From Dokdonella sp. (GTDB lineage Bacteria; Pseudomonadota; Gammaproteobacteria; Xanthomonadales; Rhodanobacteraceae), in assembly GCF_017744955.1 (NCBI RefSeq), contig NZ_JAGIAG010000001.1:682001-746000 (forward strand): a stretch of 64,000 nucleotides of DNA, in the 5' to 3' direction. How positions within the stretch are numbered: the first letter of the stretch is position 1; the number at the start of each line of letters is the position of its first letter. Below are positions 1 through 9,772 of this stretch, one piece after another. A program made the position numbers and the translations under genes. The notes beneath the pieces were generated by a model that was not told the DNA's origin, made no database searches, and saw nothing but the letters and a program-made list of their open reading frames with translations.

Positions 1-492
1 CAGCACCGGCTGGCGCCCGGCCAGCGTTTCCAGCGCGGCTTCGAGCAGGCCGGCGGCGAAGCTGCCGACGCCGGCGGCGAGCGCGGTCGACGCAGCGCGG
101 CAGCCGGTGGCGACGGTCCAGTAGCCGGCCGGCGCGTTGTGCACGGAATTGTGGAAGCGCGTCGGCGAGACTTCGAGCGGCGCGCTGGCCAGCGTGGTGC
201 AGACCGCGTCGGCGGTGGCGACGTCGCCGCGCATCGAGGCGAATACGCACGGCAGCTCGCCCGGCGGGCGCGCGGCGGCGGCACAGGCCTGCCCGGCGAT
301 CTCGCAGGCGAGCAGCACCAGATCCGGCGCGCGGCGGCGTTCGCCCGGCGCGAGCAGACTCGCCGGCGGCTTGGCCGCGCCGGCGTCGGCGAGGTCGGCG
401 CCGGCGCGCAGCGCTTGCTCGGCGCTGGTCCAGTCCGGCCATTGCGGCGACCACCAGCCGATGCCTTCGATGTGCACGCGGAGCGCATCCAT
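1..492 (-). CDS. beta-ketoacyl synthase-like protein, chain-length-factor type (3' part outside window)
   Basis: Only the first 164 residues are visible; the frame is open to the window edge. The sequence looks like the N-terminal half of a thiolase fold of the ketosynthase-like family that accompanies aryl-polyene ketosynthases (compare Pfam Ketoacyl-synt_2): a conserved RFHNSVHNAPAGYW stretch is followed by VATGCRAASTALA at the position of the ketosynthase nucleophile loop, which differs from the TACSSS motif of the neighbouring true ketosynthase. It starts 8 bp after the stop of that upstream ketosynthase gene on the same strand, so the two probably form a KS/chain-length-factor pair. The link to aryl-polyene or xanthomonadin pigment synthesis is inferred from the pairing and taxonomic context; the rest of the cluster would lie to the left of the window. 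Confidence 0.7.
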   Translation of the reverse strand, partial: MDALRVHIEGIGWWSPQWPDWTSAEQALRAGADLADAGAAKPPASLLAPGERRRAPDLVLLACEIAGQACAAAARPPGELPCVFASMRGDVATADAVCTTLASAPLEVSPTRFHNSVHNAPAGYWTVATGCRAASTALAAGVGSFAAGLLEAALETLAGRQPVL

Positions 493-500
493 GCCGGTAC

Positions 501-2763
<2,263 letters not shown>

Positions 2764-2784
2764 GCGGTCGAAGGCGCGTGCGGC

Positions 2785-3276
2785 TTACTTCCACTCGTAC
2801 AGGGTGAAGTACACCGGCGCCACCGGTCCTTCCTTCGGGTCGCGGATCAGCCGGCCGCTGCCGTCCTCGTCGTAGAAGGTCTGCACCGGACCCTGCGGCT
2901 TGCGGATCTTGATCATCCACAGGCGGCCGTTCTGGCGGTATTCCTCGACCGTGTCGTCGCCCTGCTTGCGCGTGGTGATCTGGCTGGCGGCGACGCGCTC
3001 GGCGTTGACGGTGCGATCGCGCGAGGCCTTGTCGCGCACCAGGCGCGCATCGGGCTTGGGCAGCGGCGCCAGCGGATCCTGATCGGCCTGCGCGGCGTCC
3101 GCCGGCTCGGCGTCGTTCGTCGCGGCGGGCTCCTGCGCCTGCACGCCCGGATCGTCGATGCCGGGCGGCGGCGGCACCTCGGCTTTCGGCTTGCGCTCGG
3201 CGGCGATGGCGGGCGCCGTGGCGACGAAACCGGCGGCGAGCAGGGCGGCAAGAAGAAGACGGAGTTTCGGGGTCAT
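2785..3276 (-). CDS. DUF2782 family exported protein
   Basis: 163 residues. A signal peptide is evident at residues 1-26 (MTPKLRLLLAALLAAGF to IAA). A low-complexity Pro/Ala/Asp/Gln-rich linker fills residues 30-85. The conserved C-terminal block contains TVEEYRQNGRLWMIKI and ends in FYDEDGSG...PVYFTLYEWK, which is the DUF2782 pattern. The ATG at 3276 is preceded by a strong AAGGAGG ribosome-binding site. Small DUF2782 proteins encoded beside polA are typical of gammaproteobacteria such as pseudomonads and xanthomonads, but their function is not known; a periplasmic location is predicted. It converges on hemF. Confidence 0.85.
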   Translation of the reverse strand: MTPKLRLLLAALLAAGFVATAPAIAAERKPKAEVPPPPGIDDPGVQAQEPAATNDAEPADAAQADQDPLAPLPKPDARLVRDKASRDRTVNAERVAASQITTRKQGDDTVEEYRQNGRLWMIKIRKPQGPVQTFYDEDGSGRLIRDPKEGPVAPVYFTLYEWK

Positions 3277-3536
3277 GGCGGCGCCTCCTTGGAATGAAGG
3301 GAGCCTAGCAGACCGCCGTTGAACCTGGGCGAACGCGCTGCGCGTTCCCGGTGATCGTGCGCCTCGGGCATCGCGACGCTCGTTCGCGCTGCCCGCTGCG
3401 GTCGGCCGCACCAGCGCCGATCGGAGACGGGTCCGGTTGCCGCATCGGAGCGGGTGCGGCCTCGCGATGCGATCGCCGTTCGGATCGGCGCCGCGCTTTT
3501 GCGTAGCAGAGGACGGTCCCCTTCTGGAGTCCCGCC

Positions 3537-4292
3537 ATGTTTCCGCGTCCGCTTTCCGCCCTGTTCGCCGCCGCCTGTGCGTGGCTGGCCGTTCCCGCCG
3601 CCGCACAGACGACCTTCCTCGCCGGCGTCGAGGCGATCGACGCGCCGATGCAGGTGACGCCCTGGTACAACGGTCCCATCACGCGCATCGGCACGGTCCA
3701 GTACTGCCTCAGCGATCCGCCGATCTTCTCGGATCGCGTGATGGGCTACGCCGGCTTCAGCCACCCGCCGCCGGACTTCACCCCGGCGCTCGGCGAGGTG
3801 TTCTACACGCATGTCGTGCTCGGCCATCCGGGCAATCCCTGCACCGGCAGCGCGGTCGGCATCGAGCTGATCCTGCCGCCGGGCATCGAGATCGCCAATT
3901 CGGCCGTCGATCCGGTGTTCTGCTTCGGGATCCTGCCCAACCCCAATCGCCTGCACAATCTCGATACCGATCCCGACTACGGCTGCCCGACGAGCTTTCC
4001 GCTGGGGCTGGAAGGGTATGCCGTCCGGCCGCTGCGCGGCGGACTCGGCCACAGCGGCGCATGGGGCATGCACCAGGGGTTCTGGCTGGAAATCCTGATC
4101 CCGCTGCGCGCGACGCAGGTGCAGCTCGGCAACGACGAGATCGTCTGGCGCGTGAATCCGGATGTCGGCGTGGTCGGCTACCCGCACGTACCGGCATTCG
4201 CCAACGGCGACGTGATCTTCCGTGCCGCGATGGAGGACACGCTGCTCAACCTCGATCTGTGCACGCTCAATCCGCCGCCGCAGGGGTGCTGA
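3537..4292 (+). CDS. secreted protein of unknown function, six cysteines in mature part
   Basis: 251 residues, not recognised. A classic signal peptide is visible (MFPRPLSALFAAACAWLAVP, then AAAQ/TT cleavage around residue 24). The mature part has six cysteines (motifs QYCLSDPP, NPCTGS, VFCFG, YGCPTS, LDLCTL, and a Cys as last residue), an even number consistent with disulfides outside the cytoplasm. It is rich in Pro, Gly and aromatic residues and predicted to be mostly beta-strand. The ATG at 3537 follows a GGAG-like element (CTGGAGTCCCGCC). It lies upstream of polA on the same strand but is separated from it by 145 bp, so it is probably its own unit. No domain assignment is possible by eye. 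Confidence 0.7.
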   Translation: MFPRPLSALFAAACAWLAVPAAAQTTFLAGVEAIDAPMQVTPWYNGPITRIGTVQYCLSDPPIFSDRVMGYAGFSHPPPDFTPALGEVFYTHVVLGHPGNPCTGSAVGIELILPPGIEIANSAVDPVFCFGILPNPNRLHNLDTDPDYGCPTSFPLGLEGYAVRPLRGGLGHSGAWGMHQGFWLEILIPLRATQVQLGNDEIVWRVNPDVGVVGYPHVPAFANGDVIFRAAMEDTLLNLDLCTLNPPPQGC

Positions 4293-4437
4293 GATAGGGC
4301 CCATCATCCGGCTTCCGCCGGCCGCGTCGGATTCGGTCGGTTCGCAGGCGGGAGGATCGGCAGGCAATGACGGGCCCGGCGTTGCAAAGCCGGCGGGTGC
4401 GCGCCAAGCTGCGGGCCCGCTGCCGTCCCGCATTGCC

Positions 4438-7221
4438 ATGTCCGCACCGCGTCCGCGCCTCGTCCTCATCGACGGTTCCTCGTATCTCTACCGCGCGTTC
4501 CACGCGCTGCCGCCGCTGTCGAACGCGGCCGGCGAACCGACCGGCGCGCTGTTCGGCGTGGTCAACATGCTGCGCGCGATCCTGAAGCAGAAACCCGACT
4601 ACGCCGCCTTCGTGCAGGACGCGCCGGGGCCGACGTTCCGCGACGCGCTGTATCCCGCCTACAAGGCGACGCGGCAGGCCACGCCGGAGGATCTGATCGC
4701 GCAGGTCGAACCGATGATGCAGATCGTCTCCGCGCTCGGCTTTCCGATTCTGCGCGTCGACGGCGTCGAGGCCGACGACGTCATCGGCACGCTGGCCAGG
4801 CGCGCCGTCGCCGAAGGCATCGACGTGACGGTGTCGACCGGCGACAAGGATTTCGCGCAGCTCGTCGAGCCCGGCATCGAACTGGTCAACACGATGACCA
4901 ACACCACGCTCGACGCCGCCGCCGTGATCGAGAAGTTCGGCGTGCGGCCGGACCAGATCGTCGACTATCTCGCGCTGATGGGCGACAGCGTCGACAACAT
5001 CCCCGGCGTCGAGAAGTGCGGACCGAAGACCGCGGCGAAGTGGCTGGCCGAGTACGGCAGCCTCGACGGCGTGATCGCGGCTGCGGAAAAGGTCGGCGGC
5101 AAGATCGGCGAGAACCTGCGCAAGGCGCTGCCGCAGCTGCCGCTGTCGCGGCAACTGGCGACGATCAAGACCGACGTCGAGCTGGAGCAGGGGCCGGGCG
5201 ATCTGCATCTGCGCGATCGCGACGTCGACGCGCTGCGCGGGTTGTACAAGCGCTACGAGTTCAATGCGGCGTTGAAGGAACTGGAAGCGTCCGGCGCGTC
5301 TGCGATCTCGCTCCCGCGAGCGGGGGAAACCGTGGGCGCGGGAGCGGAGAGCGGCGCGGATTCCCCCGTTCGCGCGGACGCCGGCGCCGAGGCGCTCGAC
5401 GGCACGCTCGTCGGCCCTGGCGAATACGAACTGGTGACGACGCGGGCGCAGCTGGACGCATGGATCGAAAAGCTGCGCACGGCCGAGCTGATCGCATTCG
5501 ACAGCGAGACGACCTCGCTCGATCCGATGTCGGCCGAGATCGTCGGCCTGTCCTTCGCGGTGGAGCCGAAATCGGCCTGCTACATCCCGCTCGGCCACGA
5601 CTATCCCGGCGCGCCGGCACAGCTGCCGCGCGAGGAGGTGCTGGCGGCGCTGAAGCCGATTCTCGAGGACGCGCAGCGGCCGAAGCTGGGGCAGCACGCG
5701 AAGTACGACGTCAACGTGCTGTCGAACGTCGGCGTCACGGTGCGCGGCATCGCGCACGACACGATGCTCGAATCCTACGTGCTGCATTCGACCTGGCGGC
5801 ACGACATGGACACGCAGGCCAAGCGCGTGCTCGGCTACGAGACGATCCACTACGAGGACGTCGCCGGCAAGGGCGCCAAGCAGATTCCGTTTTCGCAAGT
5901 CGACGTCGATACCGCGTGCCGGTACGCCGCCGAGGACGCCGACGTCACGTTGCGCCTGCACCGCGTGCAGTGGCCGCAGCTGGAAGCCGACGAAGGGTTG
6001 CGCTCGGTCTATCGGACGATCGAAATGCCTTTGGTGCCGGTGCTGGCGCGCATGGAGCAGCGCGGCGTGCTGATCGACGCCGTCGCGCTGAAGCGGCAGA
6101 GCCATGAGCTGGCCAAGCGCATGTACGAGTTGACCGAGCGCGCGTACGCGCTGGCCGGGCGCAACTTCAGCCTCGACTCGACCAAGCAGCTCGGCGGGAT
6201 CCTGTTCGAGGAACTGAAGCTGCCGGTGATGGTGAAGACGCCGGGCGGCCAGCCGTCGACCAACGAAGAAGCGCTCGAGGCGATCGCCGATCAGCACGAG
6301 CTGCCGCGTGTGATCCTCGACTATCGCAGCCTCGCCAAGCTGCGCAGCACCTACACGGAGAAACTCGCCGAGACCGCCAATCCGCGCACCGGTCGCGTGC
6401 ACACCAGCTACGGCCAGGCGACCGCGGCGACCGGGCGCTTGTCCTCGACCGATCCGAACCTGCAGAACATCCCGATCCGCACCGAGGAAGGCCGCCGCAT
6501 CCGCCAGGCCTTCGTCGCGCCGGACGGCTGGAAGATCGTCGCGGCCGACTATTCGCAGATCGAGCTGCGCATCATGGCGCACCTGTCGGGCGACGCCGGC
6601 CTGCTCGCCGCATTCCACGGCGGCCAGGACGTGCATCGCGCCACCGCGGCCGAGGTGTTCGGCCTGCCGCAGGAGCAGGTCGACGCGAACCAGCGCCGCG
6701 CCGCGAAGGCGATCAACTTCGGCCTGATGTACGGCATGAGCGCGTTCGGGCTCGCGCGCCAGCTCGGCGTGCCGCGCGGCGAGGCGCAGGACTACATGGC
6801 GCGCTACTTCGCGCGCTATCCGGGCGTGCAGCGATTCATGGAGGAAACGCGCGAGAAGGCGCGCCGAGACGGCTACGTCGAGACCCTGTTCGGGCGGCGC
6901 CTGCATCTGGACTACATCAATTCGCGCAACGCCGCGCAGCGCGCCGGCGCCGAACGCGCCGCGATCAACGCGCCGATGCAGGGTACCGCCGCCGACATCA
7001 TCAAGCGGGCGATGATCGCGGTCGACGCCTGGCTGCTCGACCGACAGGATTCGGCGCGCATGCTGATGCAGGTGCACGACGAACTGGTGTTCGAGGTGCG
7101 CGCCGACGCGATCGATTCCGTCGTCGCCGGCGTGCGCGAGCGCATGTCGGCCGCGGCGGAACTGGCGGTGCCGCTGGTGGTCGACGTCGGCGTCGGTGCG
7201 AATTGGGACCAGGCGCATTGA
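4438..7221 (+). CDS. polA: DNA polymerase I
   Basis: 927 residues with all three classical modules. Residues 1-290 form the 5'-3' exonuclease (LIDGSSYLYRAFHALPPL, EADDVIGTLA, STGDKDFAQLV, GDSVDNIPGV). Residues 330-520 form the 3'-5' proofreading domain, with Asp355 and Glu357 in AFDSETTSLD, so proofreading looks intact. Residues 560-927 are the polymerase domain: motif A with Asp704 in ADYSQIELR, motif B RRAAKAINFGLMYG, and motif C with Asp881 in QVHDELVF. The ATG at 4438 gives the conserved MSAPRPRLVLIDGSSY start; the frame is open further upstream but without family similarity. The enzyme fills gaps in repair and processes Okazaki fragments. The 3' flank carries the candidate sX13 small RNA. 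Confidence 0.98.
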   Translation: MSAPRPRLVLIDGSSYLYRAFHALPPLSNAAGEPTGALFGVVNMLRAILKQKPDYAAFVQDAPGPTFRDALYPAYKATRQATPEDLIAQVEPMMQIVSALGFPILRVDGVEADDVIGTLARRAVAEGIDVTVSTGDKDFAQLVEPGIELVNTMTNTTLDAAAVIEKFGVRPDQIVDYLALMGDSVDNIPGVEKCGPKTAAKWLAEYGSLDGVIAAAEKVGGKIGENLRKALPQLPLSRQLATIKTDVELEQGPGDLHLRDRDVDALRGLYKRYEFNAALKELEASGASAISLPRAGETVGAGAESGADSPVRADAGAEALDGTLVGPGEYELVTTRAQLDAWIEKLRTAELIAFDSETTSLDPMSAEIVGLSFAVEPKSACYIPLGHDYPGAPAQLPREEVLAALKPILEDAQRPKLGQHAKYDVNVLSNVGVTVRGIAHDTMLESYVLHSTWRHDMDTQAKRVLGYETIHYEDVAGKGAKQIPFSQVDVDTACRYAAEDADVTLRLHRVQWPQLEADEGLRSVYRTIEMPLVPVLARMEQRGVLIDAVALKRQSHELAKRMYELTERAYALAGRNFSLDSTKQLGGILFEELKLPVMVKTPGGQPSTNEEALEAIADQHELPRVILDYRSLAKLRSTYTEKLAETANPRTGRVHTSYGQATAATGRLSSTDPNLQNIPIRTEEGRRIRQAFVAPDGWKIVAADYSQIELRIMAHLSGDAGLLAAFHGGQDVHRATAAEVFGLPQEQVDANQRRAAKAINFGLMYGMSAFGLARQLGVPRGEAQDYMARYFARYPGVQRFMEETREKARRDGYVETLFGRRLHLDYINSRNAAQRAGAERAAINAPMQGTAADIIKRAMIAVDAWLLDRQDSARMLMQVHDELVFEVRADAIDSVVAGVRERMSAAAELAVPLVVDVGVGANWDQAH

Positions 7222-7442
7222 GCGAAGCGGAAGTTCGCGCCGGACGTTCGGAACAGCGGAGCAAACTGGGAGAAGCGGATAAGTCGCTTTTTTCCTTTGG
7301 TTTTTTTGCCGCATCTTCCACCGGGGTGCGGTTCGCGACGGCGTCGTTTTCGGCTTCTTCGCTCCGTGAATGAATGCCCGCTAAACGTGACCGCCGCGGT
7401 CCTGGAAACTTTTCGGCGCAATGCCCATCTATGTTTCCGGGC

Positions 7443-7562
7443 GCACGCAACGGCGCCCTGGTTCACTCACCTCCCTGAGTGCAACCCCGCGAAGGCCGGT
7501 CCCTCCCCAGACCGGTTTTCACCGCCCCGAGGGCTCCCCCTGGCCCTCGGGGCATTTTATTT
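7443..7562 (+). ncRNA. sX13: sX13-like small RNA with three C-rich hairpin loops
   Basis: Downstream of polA are three consecutive perfect stem-loops with C-rich loops: stem CACTCA/TGAGTG with loop CCTCCC (7464-7481), stem CCGGTC/GACCGG with loop CCTCCCCA (7496-7515), and an 11-bp stem with loop TCCCCCTG (7524-7553) followed by ATTTTATTT. About 120 nt in total. From established knowledge, Xanthomonas sX13 is an approximately 115-nt RNA next to polA whose C-rich loops pair with G-rich stretches near ribosome-binding sites; size, location and architecture agree. The 5' end is estimated from a weak TATGTT -10 element at 7430-7435; the -35 is not clear, so the start may be off by tens of bases. 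No open reading frame with coding character overlaps it. Confidence 0.75.
7524..7562 (+). terminator. Rho-independent terminator of the sX13-like RNA
   Basis: Perfect 11-bp stem GCCCCGAGGGC (7524-7534) and GCCCTCGGGGC (7543-7553), 8-nt loop, then ATTTTATTT. This is the strongest intrinsic terminator in the left third of the window. It would also stop read-through from polA. Confidence 0.9.
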
Positions 7563-7804
7563 GTGCGATCCGTCCGGGATCGCCGCGACCTGCCGATCTT
7601 GCGAGGCGTAAGGCGGTTGTCTTTCGGGGGCGTCTACTCGCGGCCATCCATGGCCGCACTTCTCAAGTGAAGCACGGCTTCGAGTGGGGCGTTCGGGTGT
7701 CGAAAAGCTACCGGTCGTCATTCCCGCAAACGCGGGAACCCCACGTGCCTTCCGCGTCCGCAAGCCGTTGGCTCCGCGCGGAGCCATCCTGTACGTCGAT
7801 TCCC
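7563..7804. other. gene-free stretch between sX13-like RNA and ligase gene
   Basis: No coding region is supported here. It holds the REP-like element at 7713-7738 and an 18-bp perfect palindrome TGGCTCCGCGCGGAGCCA at 7769-7786, just beyond the stop of the minus-strand ligase gene, which may act as a 3' hairpin although no T tract follows it. Confidence 0.6.
7713..7738. repeat. GTCATTCCCGC-type palindromic repeat
   Basis: GGTCGTCATTCCCGC followed after AAAC by GCGGGAA forms a 7-bp stem (TTCCCGC 7721-7727 / GCGGGAA 7732-7738). The same GGTCGTCATTCC string recurs at 26410 and, inverted, at 26630. This is a REP-like intergenic element. Confidence 0.6.
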
Positions 7805-9181
7805 TCAGGCGTCGCCGTCGCGTGACAGCGCGGCGAGCAGCGCCGCGCGCGGCAGCTTGCCGGTTTCGTTGCGCGGCAGCGCGGCGAGCTTGCGCAGCGG
7901 CCGCGGCAGGAAGGCGGGGTCGATCTCGGCGCGCAGTGCTTCGAGCAGCTCCGCTTCCGATCGCTCCGGCGCGACGACCAGCGCGGCGATGCGGCGCACG
8001 CCGATCGCGTCCGGCTCGTCCTGCTGCACGACCGCGGCGTCGCGCACGCCCGGCAGGGCGAGCAGGCGGCGCGTGAGGTCGGCCAGCGAGGCGCGCTTGC
8101 CGGCGATCTCGATCAGGTCCGCATGGCGCCCGCACAGGCGGAAGCCTTGCGGCGGGCGGAGTTCGACCAGGTCCTGCAGCGCAACCGGTTGATCGAAATG
8201 GGCAGCGTCGACGAGGGTGCCGTCCGGCTGCGGACGCAGGCGGATGCTCTCGTACAGCCGCCAATCGGTCTCGTGCGCGGTGCGGCGCTGCGCGATCACG
8301 CAGGTCTCGGTCGAGCCGAACAGTTCCAGCACGGGCGCGCCGTAGCGCGCTTCGGCGGCGGCGGCGAGCTCGGCGTCCAGCGGCGCGGTCGCCGAGGTGA
8401 TCGCGGCGAGTTTCGGTAACGCCACCGGATCGGCGAGCAGGGCGCGCAGATGCACCGGCGTGGTCACCAGCAGGCGCGGTTCCGGCACGTCGGCGAGCGC
8501 GGCGGCGACGTCGGCCGGGAACAGCGGCTGGCCGCCGTGCACGGCGAACGGCCCGAGCAGCGGCAGCAGGACCGACATCTCGATGCCGTACATGTGCTGC
8601 GGCGGCACCGTCGCGACGACGTGCGCGATCGCGCCAGGCGCGAGCTGCATGGCCTCGCTCAGCGCGGCGACGTTGTAGGCGGTGCTGGCGCTGAAGGAGC
8701 TCCAGCGCTTCGGATTGGGCTTCGGCTGGCCGGTGCTGCCCGAGGTGTAGCCGATCGCCGCGATCTGCTCGCCGGCGATCCGCGGCAGCGTCGGCGTCGC
8801 CTCGCCGCCGAGCGGCGGCAAGGTCACGAAGCGGTTCGAGGCCGCTGCCGGCGGATGTTCGCCGAGCGCGTAGCTGCCGGCATTGGCGGCCAGCGCGTCC
8901 TCGATCGCCTGGCGCGCGCGCGAGGGCGGCAGCAGGTTGGTCTGGCCGCGGGCGAGCACGGCGCAGAACGCGACCAGGAACGCGTAGCGGTCCGTGCACA
9001 GGTTGACGGCGCTGCTGCAAGTCGAAGGCAGCACGGCGGCGACGCTGGCGACGTCGGCCAGGAATTCGGCGACGCAGATCGTGCGACCGCGACGCCAGGC
9101 GAGCGGACGTTCCGCATCCGCCAGATTGAGCAATGGCAGCACGCAAGGCCGACGCCCTGCGCGTTCGATGACAGCAACCAT
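7805..9181 (-). CDS. AMP-dependent acyl/aryl-acid ligase, probable pigment-biosynthesis type
   Basis: 458 residues; ANL superfamily adenylating enzyme. The phosphate-binding motif IGYTSGSTGQPKPNPK (A3), the ELFGSTET motif (A5) and the terminal NETGKLPR lysine motif are present. The protein is shorter than typical acyl-CoA ligases (over 500), as are the stand-alone ligases of aryl-polyene and xanthomonadin clusters; the substrate could be 4-hydroxybenzoate or a related aryl acid, but this is inferred. I place the start at the ATG at 9181 (MVAVIERAGRRP), 12 nt after the tsaC stop; a GTG at 9193 overlapping the tsaC stop would add four residues. Translational coupling to tsaC is likely. Confidence 0.75.
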   Translation of the reverse strand: MVAVIERAGRRPCVLPLLNLADAERPLAWRRGRTICVAEFLADVASVAAVLPSTCSSAVNLCTDRYAFLVAFCAVLARGQTNLLPPSRARQAIEDALAANAGSYALGEHPPAAASNRFVTLPPLGGEATPTLPRIAGEQIAAIGYTSGSTGQPKPNPKRWSSFSASTAYNVAALSEAMQLAPGAIAHVVATVPPQHMYGIEMSVLLPLLGPFAVHGGQPLFPADVAAALADVPEPRLLVTTPVHLRALLADPVALPKLAAITSATAPLDAELAAAAEARYGAPVLELFGSTETCVIAQRRTAHETDWRLYESIRLRPQPDGTLVDAAHFDQPVALQDLVELRPPQGFRLCGRHADLIEIAGKRASLADLTRRLLALPGVRDAAVVQQDEPDAIGVRRIAALVVAPERSEAELLEALRAEIDPAFLPRPLRKLAALPRNETGKLPRAALLAALSRDGDA

Positions 9182-9192
9182 AAATCCCCGCA

Positions 9193-9750
9193 CTAGTCCC
9201 GCAGTACCGCCCCGGTGATAGCGTCGCGGATTGGCGTCGGCCGCTCAAGTCCCCCCACGGTTTCGTTCAGGATCGCGTCGAGTCGGTCGCCGAACCGCAT
9301 CCGCACTTCCTCGGCGCTGCGCGCCGGCGGTTCGCCGTGGCGATTGGCGCTGGTGGAGACCAGCGCGCCGCCGAAAGCGCGGCAGAGCGCGGCGGCTGGC
9401 GCGTGCGCGGTCACGCGCAGCGCGATGCCGGCATGGCCGCCGGCGATCCAGCCCGGCACGCCGGCGGCGCGCGGGAAAATCCAGGTGTGCGGGCCGGGCC
9501 AGCTGGCCTGCGCGTGCGACAGCGCCGCGGCGGGCGTCGCGGCGAGGTCGATGTACGGCGCGACGTGCGCGAATTCGGCGCCGATCAGCAGCACGCCCTG
9601 GGTCGGCGGACGCTCTTTCAGCGCGAATAATCGTTCGAACGCGATGCGGTCATGCGGATCGCAGCCGAGGCCGAACACGGCCTCGGTCGGATAGGCGACG
9701 ACGCCGCCGGCGTGCAGCGCCTCGGCGGCGAATTTGGCGGAGCCGTTCAT
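9193..9750 (-). CDS. tsaC: threonylcarbamoyl-AMP synthase
   Basis: 185 residues, the length of stand-alone TsaC/RimN (YrdC fold). It makes threonylcarbamoyl-AMP from threonine, bicarbonate and ATP, the first step of tRNA t6A37 synthesis. Visible family motifs: GGVVAYPTEAVFGLGCDP at the N terminus, ALKERPPTQGVLLI with the conserved Lys-Arg, and the STSANRHGEPP motif near residue 140. No C-terminal Sua5 domain is present. The start at 9750 gives MNGSAKFAAEAL, the normal TsaC N terminus; further upstream frame lies antisense/in the topA tail. It is 22 bp downstream of topA on the same strand and followed by the ligase gene, so topA-tsaC-ligase may be one transcript. Confidence 0.92.
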   Translation of the reverse strand: MNGSAKFAAEALHAGGVVAYPTEAVFGLGCDPHDRIAFERLFALKERPPTQGVLLIGAEFAHVAPYIDLAATPAAALSHAQASWPGPHTWIFPRAAGVPGWIAGGHAGIALRVTAHAPAAALCRAFGGALVSTSANRHGEPPARSAEEVRMRFGDRLDAILNETVGGLERPTPIRDAITGAVLRD

Positions 9751-9772
9751 CGGCGTGGCGGCCGATTCCGAT

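Noticed and set aside
4267..7314. 1015-codon open frame antisense to polA
   Set aside because: Arg/Gln/His/Val-rich shadow of a GC-rich gene; no family motif, while the plus strand is clearly polA.
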